Shown here: in pieces, positions 1-6,359 of the stretch
How the letters are laid out: every line of letters starts with the position of its first letter
Numbering within the stretch: position 1 is the first letter of the stretch
Source of the DNA: Pseudolabrys sp.
Lineage (GTDB): Bacteria; Pseudomonadota; Alphaproteobacteria; Rhizobiales; Xanthobacteraceae
Direction of reading: 5' to 3'
NCBI GenBank assembly: GCA_026125925.1
Contig: JAHCKF010000062.1
Location: 1 to 12,025, forward strand
Length of the DNA: 12,025 nt
Program-made: the position numbers and the translations under genes
The notes under the pieces: model-generated
Seen by the model: only the letters and a program-made list of their open reading frames with translations
The model's database searches: none
Told to the model about the DNA's origin: nothing

Positions 1-10
1 CGAATCTAAA

Positions 11-28
11 GCCTCGCCGCGCGGCGGC
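11..28 (-). terminator. possible terminator of rpmJ
   Basis: About 50 nt after the rpmJ stop, the minus-strand RNA can fold a short GC stem with a GCGC loop. Two GCC/GGC blocks pair, with a 2-nt bulge on one side, and TTTAGATT follows. The core is the 12-bp palindrome CGCCGCGCGGCG at 15-26. The U-tract is interrupted, so this is only a plausible intrinsic terminator. No gene is supported between 1 and 77. Confidence 0.35.
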
Positions 29-77
29 AAGATGGCAATTCGGGCAGTGGATGCCAAAAGTTGTGGCCGCGAGCCGA

Positions 78-203
78 TTAGCCTTGGCGGGCCTTAAACC
101 GGCGCTGCACCTTGTTGATGACGTAAACTCGGCCCTTACGCCGCACCAGGCGGTTGGCGCGGTGGCGGCCACGCAGCGATTTCAACGAGTTACGGACCTT
201 CAT
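78..203 (-). CDS. rpmJ: 50S ribosomal protein L36 (zinc-free type)
   Basis: This 41-residue, very basic protein begins [14 protein letters not shown] and contains [11 protein letters not shown], the hallmark of bacterial L36, a small protein of the large ribosomal subunit. Zinc-ribbon L36 proteins carry a C-x2-C...C...H set. Here all the cysteines are absent and those positions hold other residues, so this is the zinc-independent form, which is normal in alphaproteobacteria. The ATG start is fixed by alignment to the family N-terminus. The gene stands alone rather than in the spc ribosomal operon. A TTGACA/TATGAA promoter lies about 30 nt upstream. A 4-codon frame (ATG at 214-212) ends in a TGA that overlaps the rpmJ ATG. 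The ribosome-binding signal is only a weak GAG. Confidence 0.95.
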   Translation of the reverse strand: MKVRNSLKSLRGRHRANRLVRRKGRVYVINKVQRRFKARQG

Positions 204-233
204 GGCAGGCTCATGGTTTCCCGGGGTTGCGGG

Positions 234-262
234 TTCATAAGGGTGCCGGCGCCGCCTGTCAA
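234..262 (-). promoter_or_regulatory. near-consensus sigma-70 promoter for rpmJ
   Basis: On the minus strand TTGACA (262-257, a perfect -35) is followed after exactly 17 nt by TATGAA (239-234, 4 of 6 to TATAAT). Transcription would start near 227 and give a leader of about 24 nt before the rpmJ ATG at 203. The strong match fits a highly expressed ribosomal protein gene. The call comes from motif reading only. Confidence 0.7.
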
Positions 263-270
263 ACGCGGCA

Positions 271-301
271 GCCGGGGCAGCCCTCCAGGGCCTGCCCCGG
301 C
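271..301 (-). terminator. long GC-rich stem-loop between the Cys-rich gene and rpmJ
   Basis: GCCGGGGCAG (271-280) is perfectly complementary to CTGCCCCGGC (292-301). Inside this 10-bp stem, CCCT (281-284) can pair with AGGG (287-290) after one unpaired base. The structure sits 59 nt after the stop of the cysteine-rich gene and ends 9 nt before the rpmJ -35 box. It could therefore stop read-through into rpmJ. No clean U-run follows (only GTTTG), so it may instead be an mRNA 3'-end stabiliser. Confidence 0.55.
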
Positions 302-304
302 CGT

Positions 305-334
305 GCGTTGATCCAACGCCGGTTCAAGGAACCG
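305..334. repeat. two abutting 15-bp inverted repeats
   Basis: GCGTTG-ATC-CAACGC (305-319) and CGGTTC-AAG-GAACCG (320-334) are both perfect, each with 6-bp arms and a 3-nt centre, and they touch with no base between them. They lie 25 nt beyond the stop of the cysteine-rich gene and just before the 271-301 stem-loop, so the 3' flank of that gene is almost entirely foldable. The role is unknown: they may protect the 3' end, assist termination or bind a protein. Confidence 0.6.
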
Positions 335-359
335 AGGCGCTGAGCCGGCGGTCGGCCGG

Positions 360-617
360 TCAGCACTTCGCCGGGCAGTCAGGCATCCGGCAGCTCCGGA
401 CCGCGATCGGCTCGGTGGTTTTTCCGTCGAGCCCGCAATTCTTGAGGCTGCACACCGCGCCTTGGCACGCGCTCACGCAGGACATCAGCGGCGTGGGGCA
501 GGCCTTGGCCGCCGCTTGCTTGCCTTTGCCCTTTTGCGCCTCCGACGGAATGGCCGAGACCGCGATCACTGCAACCGCCACCGCCGCCGCAAACAACACC
601 TTCGTAATCGTTTTCAT
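360..617 (-). CDS. small exported cysteine-rich protein, unknown function
   Basis: This is an 85-residue protein that I do not recognise. Residues 1-28 form a signal peptide: MKTITK, then an Ala/Val-rich hydrophobic core, then a likely cleavage after SEA at residues 25-27. A lysine-rich linker (KGKGK) follows. The mature part has eight cysteines at 40, 47, 51, 56, 61, 76, 81 and 85, with spacing x6-x3-x4-x4-x14-x4-x3, and the last residue is Cys. An even number of cysteines in an exported protein suggests four disulfides, though metal binding is possible. The frame stays open upstream to 938, but the start at 617 is chosen because a signal peptide begins there and GGGGAGGGAAG lies 5-15 nt upstream. 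The gene is divergent from the MetE-like gene. Confidence 0.75.
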   Translation of the reverse strand: MKTITKVLFAAAVAVAVIAVSAIPSEAQKGKGKQAAAKACPTPLMSCVSACQGAVCSLKNCGLDGKTTEPIAVRSCRMPDCPAKC

Positions 618-626
618 GACGCTTCC

Positions 627-640
627 CTCCCCTGCGGGAG
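627..640 (-). promoter_or_regulatory. small hairpin covering part of the RBS of the Cys-rich gene
   Basis: In the minus-strand RNA CTCCC (640-636) can pair with GGGAG (631-627) around a 4-nt loop. The 3' arm is the first part of the purine-rich ribosome-binding site, and GGAAG remains free. Five GC-rich pairs are stable enough to modulate initiation, but the arrangement could be chance in GC-rich DNA. Confidence 0.35.
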
Positions 641-720
641 CGACATTGGCATGACCGCCCGGCCGCCGACAAGGCAAACTGTGGAGGCCGGCGCGCCAAT
701 GGTCCGCGACGACGCTCTCC

Positions 721-740
721 TCTAATCTCCCGGCCGGAGA
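721..740 (+). promoter_or_regulatory. -10-like element and dyad over the RBS of the MetE-like gene
   Basis: TCTAAT (721-726) matches the -10 consensus at 5 of 6 positions, but no credible -35 lies 16-18 nt upstream. Overlapping it is the dyad TCTCC (726-730)/GGAGA (736-740), whose right arm is the Shine-Dalgarno sequence of the gene starting at 748. The dyad could be an operator or an RNA hairpin. If transcription starts near 733 it would not be wholly transcribed. Confidence 0.3.
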
Positions 741-747
741 CAACATC

Positions 748-1890
748 ATGAAGCGAAGCACCGAACGGTTCCTGACCACCCATACCGGCAGCCTGCCGCG
801 CCCGGACGACCTGATCCGGATGATGTACGCCAAGGAGGAAGGTGTTCCGGTCGAGCCCCACGCGCTGGCCGAGCGGATCCGGGCGGCGGTGGCCGAAGTC
901 GTCAAGAAGCAGGCCGATGCCGGCGTCGATCTGATCAATGACGGTGAAATGTCGAAACCGAGCTACGCCACCTACGTCAAAGACCGCCTGGGCGGTTTCG
1001 GCGGTACCGGCAACACCTTCGTCTACCAGGACGTTCACGAGTTTCCGGCGCTGGAAAAGAAGGTGTTCGGCGATCCCGGCCGCTCGCGGCGCAAGACGCC
1101 GGCCTGCAATGCCGATATCACCGTGCGCGACAAGCAGGCGCCGCTCGACGATATCGCGAACCTTAAGGATGCGCTCAAGACCGTGCCGCATGTCGGCGGC
1201 TTCATGAGCGCCGCCTCGCCCGGCGTCGTTTCGCTGTTCTTCCGCAACGACCACTACAAGGATTTCGAGACTTATATCTACGCCATCGCCGACGCGATGA
1301 AGTACGAGTACGAGGCAGTGGCGAAAGCCGGCCTTGTGCTGCAGATCGATTGCCCCGATCTCGGCATGGGCCGCCACATCCAGTACGCCGATCTCGACCT
1401 CGCCGCTTTCCGCAAGCGCGCGCAGCTCCACGTCGAGGCGCTCAATCATGCGGTCGCCAATATCCCGGCGGAAAGCCTGCGCATGCATCTGTGCTGGGGC
1501 AATTACGAAGGGCCGCACCACTTCGACGTGCCGCTCGCCGACGTCATCGACATTGTCTTCAAGGCAAAGCCCTGCGCGCTGTCGCTGGAGGCCGCCAATC
1601 CGCGCCATGCCCATGAATGGGCGGTGTTCGAGACGGTGAAGCTGCCGGAGGGCAAGGTGCTCATCCCCGGCGTGCTCGAATCCAAATCGAACTTCATTGA
1701 GCACCCGGAACTGATCGCGCAGCGCATCGGCCGCTACGCCAAGCTGGTCGGACGCGAGAACGTCATCGCCGGCTCGGATTGCGGTTACGGCACCTGGGTC
1801 GGCCAGGCCGCTGTCGATCCGCAGGTGGTGTTCGCCAAGCTCGCGGCGATGGCGGAAGGCGCGCGGATGGCAACGAAGCAGTTCTGGTAA
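748..1890 (+). CDS. MetE-like (cobalamin-independent methionine synthase II family) zinc methyl/alkyl transferase
   Basis: This 380-residue protein is the size of the catalytic C-terminal barrel of MetE alone, without the MetE N-terminal half. The start shows HTGSLPRP (12-19), typical of this barrel. The four zinc ligands of E. coli MetE (H641, C643, E665, C726) have clear counterparts: H247 and C249 in HLCWGN, E281 in LSLEAANPRH, and C345 in GSDCGYG. Zinc-activated thiol chemistry is therefore expected. Members of this family include core methionine synthases and epoxyalkane:coenzyme M transferase. The thiol acceptor and the alkyl donor cannot be read from sequence. GGAGA lies 7 nt before the ATG. 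The gene is monocistronic, divergent from the Cys-rich gene and convergent with the next gene, 2 nt away. The family call is firm; the substrate is unknown. Confidence 0.85.
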   Translation: MKRSTERFLTTHTGSLPRPDDLIRMMYAKEEGVPVEPHALAERIRAAVAEVVKKQADAGVDLINDGEMSKPSYATYVKDRLGGFGGTGNTFVYQDVHEFPALEKKVFGDPGRSRRKTPACNADITVRDKQAPLDDIANLKDALKTVPHVGGFMSAASPGVVSLFFRNDHYKDFETYIYAIADAMKYEYEAVAKAGLVLQIDCPDLGMGRHIQYADLDLAAFRKRAQLHVEALNHAVANIPAESLRMHLCWGNYEGPHHFDVPLADVIDIVFKAKPCALSLEAANPRHAHEWAVFETVKLPEGKVLIPGVLESKSNFIEHPELIAQRIGRYAKLVGRENVIAGSDCGYGTWVGQAAVDPQVVFAKLAAMAEGARMATKQFW

Positions 1891-1892
1891 GG

Positions 1893-2591
1893 TCAGGACG
1901 TCGCCGCCGGCGGCTCCTGATCCGTCATTACATCGCTCTTGCGCCAGCGCTTGTAGAACTGCGGCGCGAAGATCAGGATCGCGATCACCGCCAGCATGGC
2001 GAGAGCGTAGCGGATATTATTGGTGTCGCCGGTCAAGGCCTGGCTGCCGGCGTGGCCAATCCAGGTATAGGCGACGGTCGACGGCGCCATGAACACGACC
2101 GTCGCCAGCAGATAATGCCAGAACGGAATAAGCGTCAGCCCGAGCAGGTAATTGACGATGGTGTAAGGTAGCACCGGCACCAGCCGCACGAAGGCGACGA
2201 ATTGCCAGCCGTCTTTTTCGACGTTGCGCATCACCCTCTGCATACGCGGGCCGGCGCGCTGCCGCACCCAGTCGGCGGCAAGATAGCGCGCCACCAGAAA
2301 CGCCAGCGCGGCGCCGAGCGTGCCGCCGGCGAGATTGATCACACTGCCGGTGGCCGGCCCGAATAATGCGCCGCCGGCGACATCGAATATACCGCCCGGC
2401 ACACCGGCGATCGTCGCAATGCCATACAGCAGGATGAAGCCGACCGGCCCCCACGACCCCAAGGCAGCGACGCGCGCCTGTACCGCCTCGATGCTGGCGA
2501 TGCCGTCGAACAGCCAATACAGGAAGGCGCCGGCTGCAAGGATGAGCAGCACAATCGCAATCAACAACAGCCGGCGGCGGTTAGGTGTCAT
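1893..2591 (-). CDS. TVP38/TMEM64 (DedA-like, VTT domain) membrane protein
   Basis: This 232-residue integral membrane protein starts with a basic N-terminus (NRRR) and a hydrophobic helix at about 8-28. A VTT/SNARE-associated domain spans about 50-185. The glycine-rich re-entrant segment (GVPGGIFDVAGGALFGP, 63-79) and the FVRLVPVLPYTIVNY motif (134-148) are characteristic of the family. A last membrane helix lies near 195-210, followed by a basic/acidic tail. Related DedA/TVP38 proteins are proton-dependent membrane proteins, and some act as lipid flippases. The role here is unknown. No strong Shine-Dalgarno precedes the ATG, and no alternative start is evident. The gene lies 127 nt after the antiporter on the same strand and may share its transcript. 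Confidence 0.88.
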   Translation of the reverse strand: MTPNRRRLLLIAIVLLILAAGAFLYWLFDGIASIEAVQARVAALGSWGPVGFILLYGIATIAGVPGGIFDVAGGALFGPATGSVINLAGGTLGAALAFLVARYLAADWVRQRAGPRMQRVMRNVEKDGWQFVAFVRLVPVLPYTIVNYLLGLTLIPFWHYLLATVVFMAPSTVAYTWIGHAGSQALTGDTNNIRYALAMLAVIAILIFAPQFYKRWRKSDVMTDQEPPAATS

Positions 2592-2689
2592 TGCGATTGA
2601 CTTGGGTTGGAAATATCCGGCGGCAAGGCGGCATGCCGTACCACAGCCGATTTCCGGCGGTCAATAACGCCCTGAAATAGAAGCCTTAT

Positions 2690-2700
2690 TTGTGACACAA
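2690..2700. promoter_or_regulatory. 11-bp palindrome in the antiporter-TVP38 gap
   Basis: TTGTG-A-CACAA is a perfect inverted repeat about 100 nt before the TVP38/TMEM64 start. It lies in an unusually AT-rich patch (2661-2700) for this genome. It may be an operator or part of a promoter region for the downstream gene, though no well-spaced -35/-10 pair could be assigned. A second palindrome, CGGCATGCCG, lies at 2629-2638. I saw no clear terminator for the antiporter gene in this gap. Confidence 0.3.
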
Positions 2701-2718
2701 GGGCGATGCAGCGGCGGG

Positions 2719-4257
2719 CTAACTCTCTTCAATCTGCCGATCGGCTTCGCTGGACAACGTGACCTCGGTGAAATCGAGTTCTTCCTGAATGATCAGGAAA
2801 GCGTCGGCGCCGACATGGCCCGTGCGCCGCATCTCCTCCAGCACCTTGCGCTGATGCCGGATTGCATCGAGACCAAGCCTGCGCTTTTCCATCAGTTCGC
2901 TCTCGTCGCCCGTTTCGATGGCGCGAATCCGGGAGCTCAGCGAGTAGCGCCACTGATCGGCGATGGCGCCCGATTGTCCATCGAACCGCTGCAGCGCCTG
3001 CGACGCCATCGCGGCGCGCGCCTGGTCGATCTCGGCTTGCAGGCCATCCTCGCCGTCGAGCTTGAGCAACCGGACCAGCGGACCGAGCGTCAAACCCTGA
3101 ACCACCAGAGTGGCGAGCACAACGGCGAAAGCCGCAAGCACGATCATGTCCCGCTGCGGAAACGTGGCCGGCAAGGCGAACGCGGTCGCCAACGTGACGA
3201 GGCCGCGCATGCCGGCCCAGCCGACCAGGATGCTCTGGCGCAGCGGCACACGTGGACTGCCACCGCGCAGCCCGCGCCAGCGGGCCGACAACCAGCTGTA
3301 ACCCACCACCCAGAACATACGGACCGCAACAACGCAGAACACCACGGCGCCGGCGAACCAGGCGGCCTCGCGCAGGCGATCGGGCGACATGGCGCCGACG
3401 ATGCTGCGCGCCTGGAAGCCCATCAGCAGGAAGGCGAGCACGTTGAGCAGAAACACCGCCGCGCTCCAGACGGCAAAGCTGTGAATGCGCATGCGCGGCG
3501 GCGTCGACAGATTCGCCGTGCGCGCGAGCGTCATGGCAAAGGCGACGAGACACAGCACCGGCGAAATGTGCAGCCGCTCGGCGATGATCCATATGCCGAA
3601 GGTAGTGACGAATTCGAGCAGGTTGCCGCCGAGCGTGCCGGTGAAGAGCGGCATCACCCGGCGCACGGCAAAGGCCAGCGCAACGCCGAGCAGCACACCG
3701 AGCGGCGCCGCCGACAAGACGCGCAACGTCACCTCGGCCGTCGTTGTATCCCGTGTATGAAAGCTGAGCGCAGCGCCGAACAGAATAAGCGCGCTGGCGT
3801 CGTTGAGCAGGCTCTCGCCCTTCAGCACGACCACCGAGCGGCGCGGCATGCTGACATTGCGCAGCACCGCGGTCGCCGCCGCTGCATCGGGCGGCGCAAC
3901 GATGGCGCCGAGGGCGATGGCCGCGTAGATCGGCAGGCCGGCCATGGCGACGCCGACCCAGGCGACCGCGGCCGCCGTCAGCAGTACCGCGATCACGGCC
4001 AATGCGAACAGCGGCCGCCAGAAGCGTTTGATGTCGTTCAGCGGAAAATCGTAAGCGGCATCGACCAGCGCCGGCGCGATGAACAGCGCCAGCGCGATTT
4101 GCGGATCGAGGCCGATGGAGGGAGCGCCGGGCAGCAAGCCGAGCAGGACGCCGGCCGCCGCCAGCATCGTCGGATACGGGATCGCCAGCGGGCGAGAAAT
4201 CCGCAACAGCGCGATCGCGATGGCGAGCAGGAGCAGAAGGCTTTCAAAGAAATTCAT
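2719..4257 (-). CDS. Na+/H+ antiporter, CPA1 (NhaP/YjcE-like) family
   Basis: This 512-residue protein of the cytoplasmic membrane has about twelve hydrophobic segments up to residue 395, then a 115-residue soluble, charged cytoplasmic tail. The family motifs are intact: the transport aspartate in VAPPDAAAA (D124), GESLLNDASAL (147-157, with E148, S149 and D153 matching the ion-site residues of characterised NhaP proteins), and GWAGMRG (346-352, R351). It is expected to exchange protons for Na+ (or K+) in pH and salt homeostasis. I chose the ATG at 4257 (MNFFESLLLL). A TTG at 4305 would add 16 residues that look unlike a membrane-protein N-terminus. Neither start has a good Shine-Dalgarno. 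The gene lies 84 nt after the ABC operon on the same strand. Confidence 0.9.
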   Translation of the reverse strand: MNFFESLLLLLAIAIALLRISRPLAIPYPTMLAAAGVLLGLLPGAPSIGLDPQIALALFIAPALVDAAYDFPLNDIKRFWRPLFALAVIAVLLTAAAVAWVGVAMAGLPIYAAIALGAIVAPPDAAAATAVLRNVSMPRRSVVVLKGESLLNDASALILFGAALSFHTRDTTTAEVTLRVLSAAPLGVLLGVALAFAVRRVMPLFTGTLGGNLLEFVTTFGIWIIAERLHISPVLCLVAFAMTLARTANLSTPPRMRIHSFAVWSAAVFLLNVLAFLLMGFQARSIVGAMSPDRLREAAWFAGAVVFCVVAVRMFWVVGYSWLSARWRGLRGGSPRVPLRQSILVGWAGMRGLVTLATAFALPATFPQRDMIVLAAFAVVLATLVVQGLTLGPLVRLLKLDGEDGLQAEIDQARAAMASQALQRFDGQSGAIADQWRYSLSSRIRAIETGDESELMEKRRLGLDAIRHQRKVLEEMRRTGHVGADAFLIIQEELDFTEVTLSSEADRQIEES

Positions 4258-4281
4258 GGCGTCAATCGTCGTGCGGGACCC

Positions 4282-4339
4282 TGGCGGCGCCCGATACCCA
4301 TACAATAAATCGGCAATATGTCCGCCATGGCGGCGCCCG
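4282..4339. repeat. 12-bp direct repeats flanking an AT-rich patch
   Basis: TGGCGGCGCCCG occurs at 4282-4293 and again at 4328-4339, 46 bp apart start to start. Between them is an AT-rich stretch (about 4294-4321) with ATAAAT and CAATAT that could hold the antiporter promoter on the minus strand, although no spaced -35/-10 pair is convincing. The second copy overlaps the 12-bp palindrome CCGCCATGGCGG (4322-4333), just after the stop of the last ABC gene, which could act as a weak terminator. Confidence 0.4.
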
Positions 4340-4341
4340 TG

Positions 4342-5328
4342 TCAGGCCAGGCGCCCCTCATGCACCGCATGGCAGGCGACGCCGTCGATCACGGCCGGAA
4401 TCTCGCGCCGGCAGCGATCGTTGGCGAAGGGACAGCGCGGATGGAAGGTGCAGCCCGGCGGCGGATCGATCGGGCTCGGCACCTCGCCGGCCACGGGGAT
4501 GCGCTGGCGCCCCGACATGGCGAGATCGGGAATGGCATCCAGCAGCATCCGCGTATAGGGATGGCGCGGCTGGCGGAACAGCGCCCGCTTCTCCGCCACC
4601 TCCACCAGCCGGCCGAGATACATGACGCCGACGCGCGTCGAGACATGATAGACGACCGCAAGGTCGTGGCTGATGAAGAGGTAGGTAAGGCCGAGACGGC
4701 GCTGCAGATCCATCATCAGGTTGAGGATCTGCGCCTGCACCGACACATCGAGCGCCGAGGTCGGCTCGTCGCAGACGAGGAACTCCGGCTCGCCGGACAA
4801 GGCGCGGGCAATGGAGATGCGCTGGCGCTGCCCGCCGGAAAATTCGTGCGGAAACTTCTCCATGTCGGCCGGCGACAGGCCGACCTGGGTCAGCAGTTCG
4901 GCGACCTTCTTGCGCACCGCCTCGCCCTTGAGGAGGCCGAAGGTGTTGATCGGCTCGGCGATGATGCGCGAGACGCGCCAGCGCGGATTGAGACTGGCGT
5001 AAGGATCCTGGAAGATCATCTGGATGCGGCGGCGCAGCTTCTGCCGCGACGCCCGGTCGGACGTGGACTGCATGGAGATGCCGTCGATCGTCACCTCGCC
5101 GTCCGACGGCGGCAGCAGGCCGACAACCATCCGCGCCACGGTCGACTTGCCGGATCCCGATTCGCCGACCAGCGCGAAGGTGCGGCCTTTGGCGATCTCG
5201 AACGACACGTCGTCGACCGCACGCAGGAACAGCCGGCGCTGCCGCTCGAGCACGCGGTTGAGCCAGGGCCGCGAGATATCGAAATCGCGGCGCAGGCCGC
5301 GTACGACGACGAGGGAGGCATCGCTCAT
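4342..5328 (-). CDS. peptide/nickel-type ABC importer, ATP-binding subunit 2 (DppF/OppF-like)
   Basis: This 328-residue cytoplasmic ATPase is one of two that power the importer. It has Walker A GESGSGKST (55-63), Q-loop FQDP (106-109), signature FSGGQRQR (163-170), Walker B FLVCDEPT (183-190) and H-loop H221. The C-terminal oligopeptide/dipeptide extension contains C293-x5-C299-x6-C306 and C319, the cysteine set that binds an iron-sulfur cluster in some OppD/DppD-type ATPases. The frame is open upstream, but the start at 5328 gives the family N-terminus ([12 protein letters not shown]). It also gives a 4-nt ATGA overlap with the stop of the preceding ATPase gene, with GGAGGG-like purines just upstream for coupled translation. 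It is the last gene of the importer operon. Confidence 0.95.
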   Translation of the reverse strand: MSDASLVVVRGLRRDFDISRPWLNRVLERQRRLFLRAVDDVSFEIAKGRTFALVGESGSGKSTVARMVVGLLPPSDGEVTIDGISMQSTSDRASRQKLRRRIQMIFQDPYASLNPRWRVSRIIAEPINTFGLLKGEAVRKKVAELLTQVGLSPADMEKFPHEFSGGQRQRISIARALSGEPEFLVCDEPTSALDVSVQAQILNLMMDLQRRLGLTYLFISHDLAVVYHVSTRVGVMYLGRLVEVAEKRALFRQPRHPYTRMLLDAIPDLAMSGRQRIPVAGEVPSPIDPPPGCTFHPRCPFANDRCRREIPAVIDGVACHAVHEGRLA

Positions 5329-6356
5329 GGTTTGCCCTCCCCGGCATCGTAGAGATGACACGCGACCCGGTGCCCGGCGGCAAGATGCGCCCGGCTGACG
5401 AATTCTGCGCTCGGCGCGAAGGGTTCCGGGCGCTCGGCACAGCAGCGGTCGAAAGCGCGCGTGCATCGCGGGTTGAAGGCGCAGCCCGGCGGAATGTTGG
5501 TCAGCCGCGGCATCGAGCCGGGGATCTGCGTAAGCCGCTCGGCCTCGCTCGACAGTGTCGGGATCGCCCCCATCAGGCCGGCGGCGTAGGGGTGCAGCGG
5601 GTGCTTGACCACATCGCGCACCGGACCGATCTCGGCGATGCGGCCGGCATACATCACGGCGACGCGGTCGGCCGCCTCCGCGATCACGCCCATGTCGTGG
5701 GTGACGAGCATCACCGCGGTGCCGCGGGTGGCGCACAGCTTCTTCAGCAGCGCAATGATCTGCGCCTGCACGGAGACGTCGAGCGCCGTGGTCGGCTCGT
5801 CGGCGATGACGAAATCCGGCTCGCAGGCCAATGCCAACGCGATAACGACGCGCTGGCGCATGCCGCCGGAGAATTCATGCGGATAGCCATCGATGCGCCG
5901 CTCCGGCGCCGGAATGCCGACCTCGGCGAGCAACGCGATGGCGCGCTCGCGGGCCGCGCCCGCCGACAGGTCGGAATGCGTCTGGATGGTCTCGATGAGT
6001 TGATCGCCGACGCGGAATAAGGGATCGAGCGAGGTCAGCGGGTCCTGAAAGATCATGCCGATCTTGCGGCCGCGCAGGCGGCGCATGTCCTCGGCCGGCA
6101 GGTTGTCGATGCGCTGGCCATGCAGCAGCACCTCACCGCCGGCAATGCGGCCGGGCCGGTCGATCAGGCCGATGATCGCCGAGCCGGTCACCGATTTGCC
6201 GGCGCCGCTTTCGCCGACGACGCCGAGCACCTCGCCTTTGCCGATGTTGAAGGACACGCCGTCGATGGCGCGCAGGACGCCGCGGCGGGTCGCGAACTCG
6301 ACGACCAGATTGCGGACCGAAATGACCGGCTCGGAATGCGATGGCGTATCGGTCAC
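5325..6356 (-). CDS. peptide/nickel-type ABC importer, ATP-binding subunit 1 (DppD/OppD-like)
   Basis: This 343-residue ATPase has Walker A GESGAGKS (48-55), Q-loop FQDP (103-106), signature SGGMRQR (163-169), Walker B FVIADEPT (182-189) and H220. The methionine in SGGMRQR is usual for the D-type subunit, whereas the partner has SGGQRQR. The C-terminal extension has C292-x5-C298-x6-C305, C306 and C333, again able to hold an Fe-S cluster. The start is GTG at 6356, 3 nt after the permease stop, with GAGGT about 6 nt upstream. It overlaps the next ATPase gene by 4 nt. The two ATPases differ in sequence and so form a heterodimer under the two permeases. Confidence 0.95.
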   Translation of the reverse strand: MTDTPSHSEPVISVRNLVVEFATRRGVLRAIDGVSFNIGKGEVLGVVGESGAGKSVTGSAIIGLIDRPGRIAGGEVLLHGQRIDNLPAEDMRRLRGRKIGMIFQDPLTSLDPLFRVGDQLIETIQTHSDLSAGAARERAIALLAEVGIPAPERRIDGYPHEFSGGMRQRVVIALALACEPDFVIADEPTTALDVSVQAQIIALLKKLCATRGTAVMLVTHDMGVIAEAADRVAVMYAGRIAEIGPVRDVVKHPLHPYAAGLMGAIPTLSSEAERLTQIPGSMPRLTNIPPGCAFNPRCTRAFDRCCAERPEPFAPSAEFVSRAHLAAGHRVACHLYDAGEGKP

Positions 6357-6359
6357 GCG

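Noticed and set aside
618..938. N-terminal extension of the Cys-rich gene up to 938
   Set aside because: The extension would bury the signal peptide inside the protein and overlap the MetE-like gene. A good ribosome-binding site precedes the internal ATG at 617.
379..1704. 441-codon minus frame antisense to the MetE-like gene
   Set aside because: It lies opposite a gene with intact catalytic residues, has low-complexity shadow composition, and would also run through the Cys-rich gene in another frame.
4258..4305. TTG start for the antiporter adding 16 residues
   Set aside because: The extra residues (MYGYRAPPGSRTTIDA) are unlike family N-termini, no well-spaced Shine-Dalgarno precedes it, and the ATG at 4257 begins directly before the first membrane helix.
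2692..4308. 538-codon plus-strand open frame antisense to the antiporter gene
   Set aside because: Composition is the Arg/Gln/His-rich shadow typical of the antisense of GC-rich membrane genes. The opposite strand encodes a textbook CPA1 antiporter.
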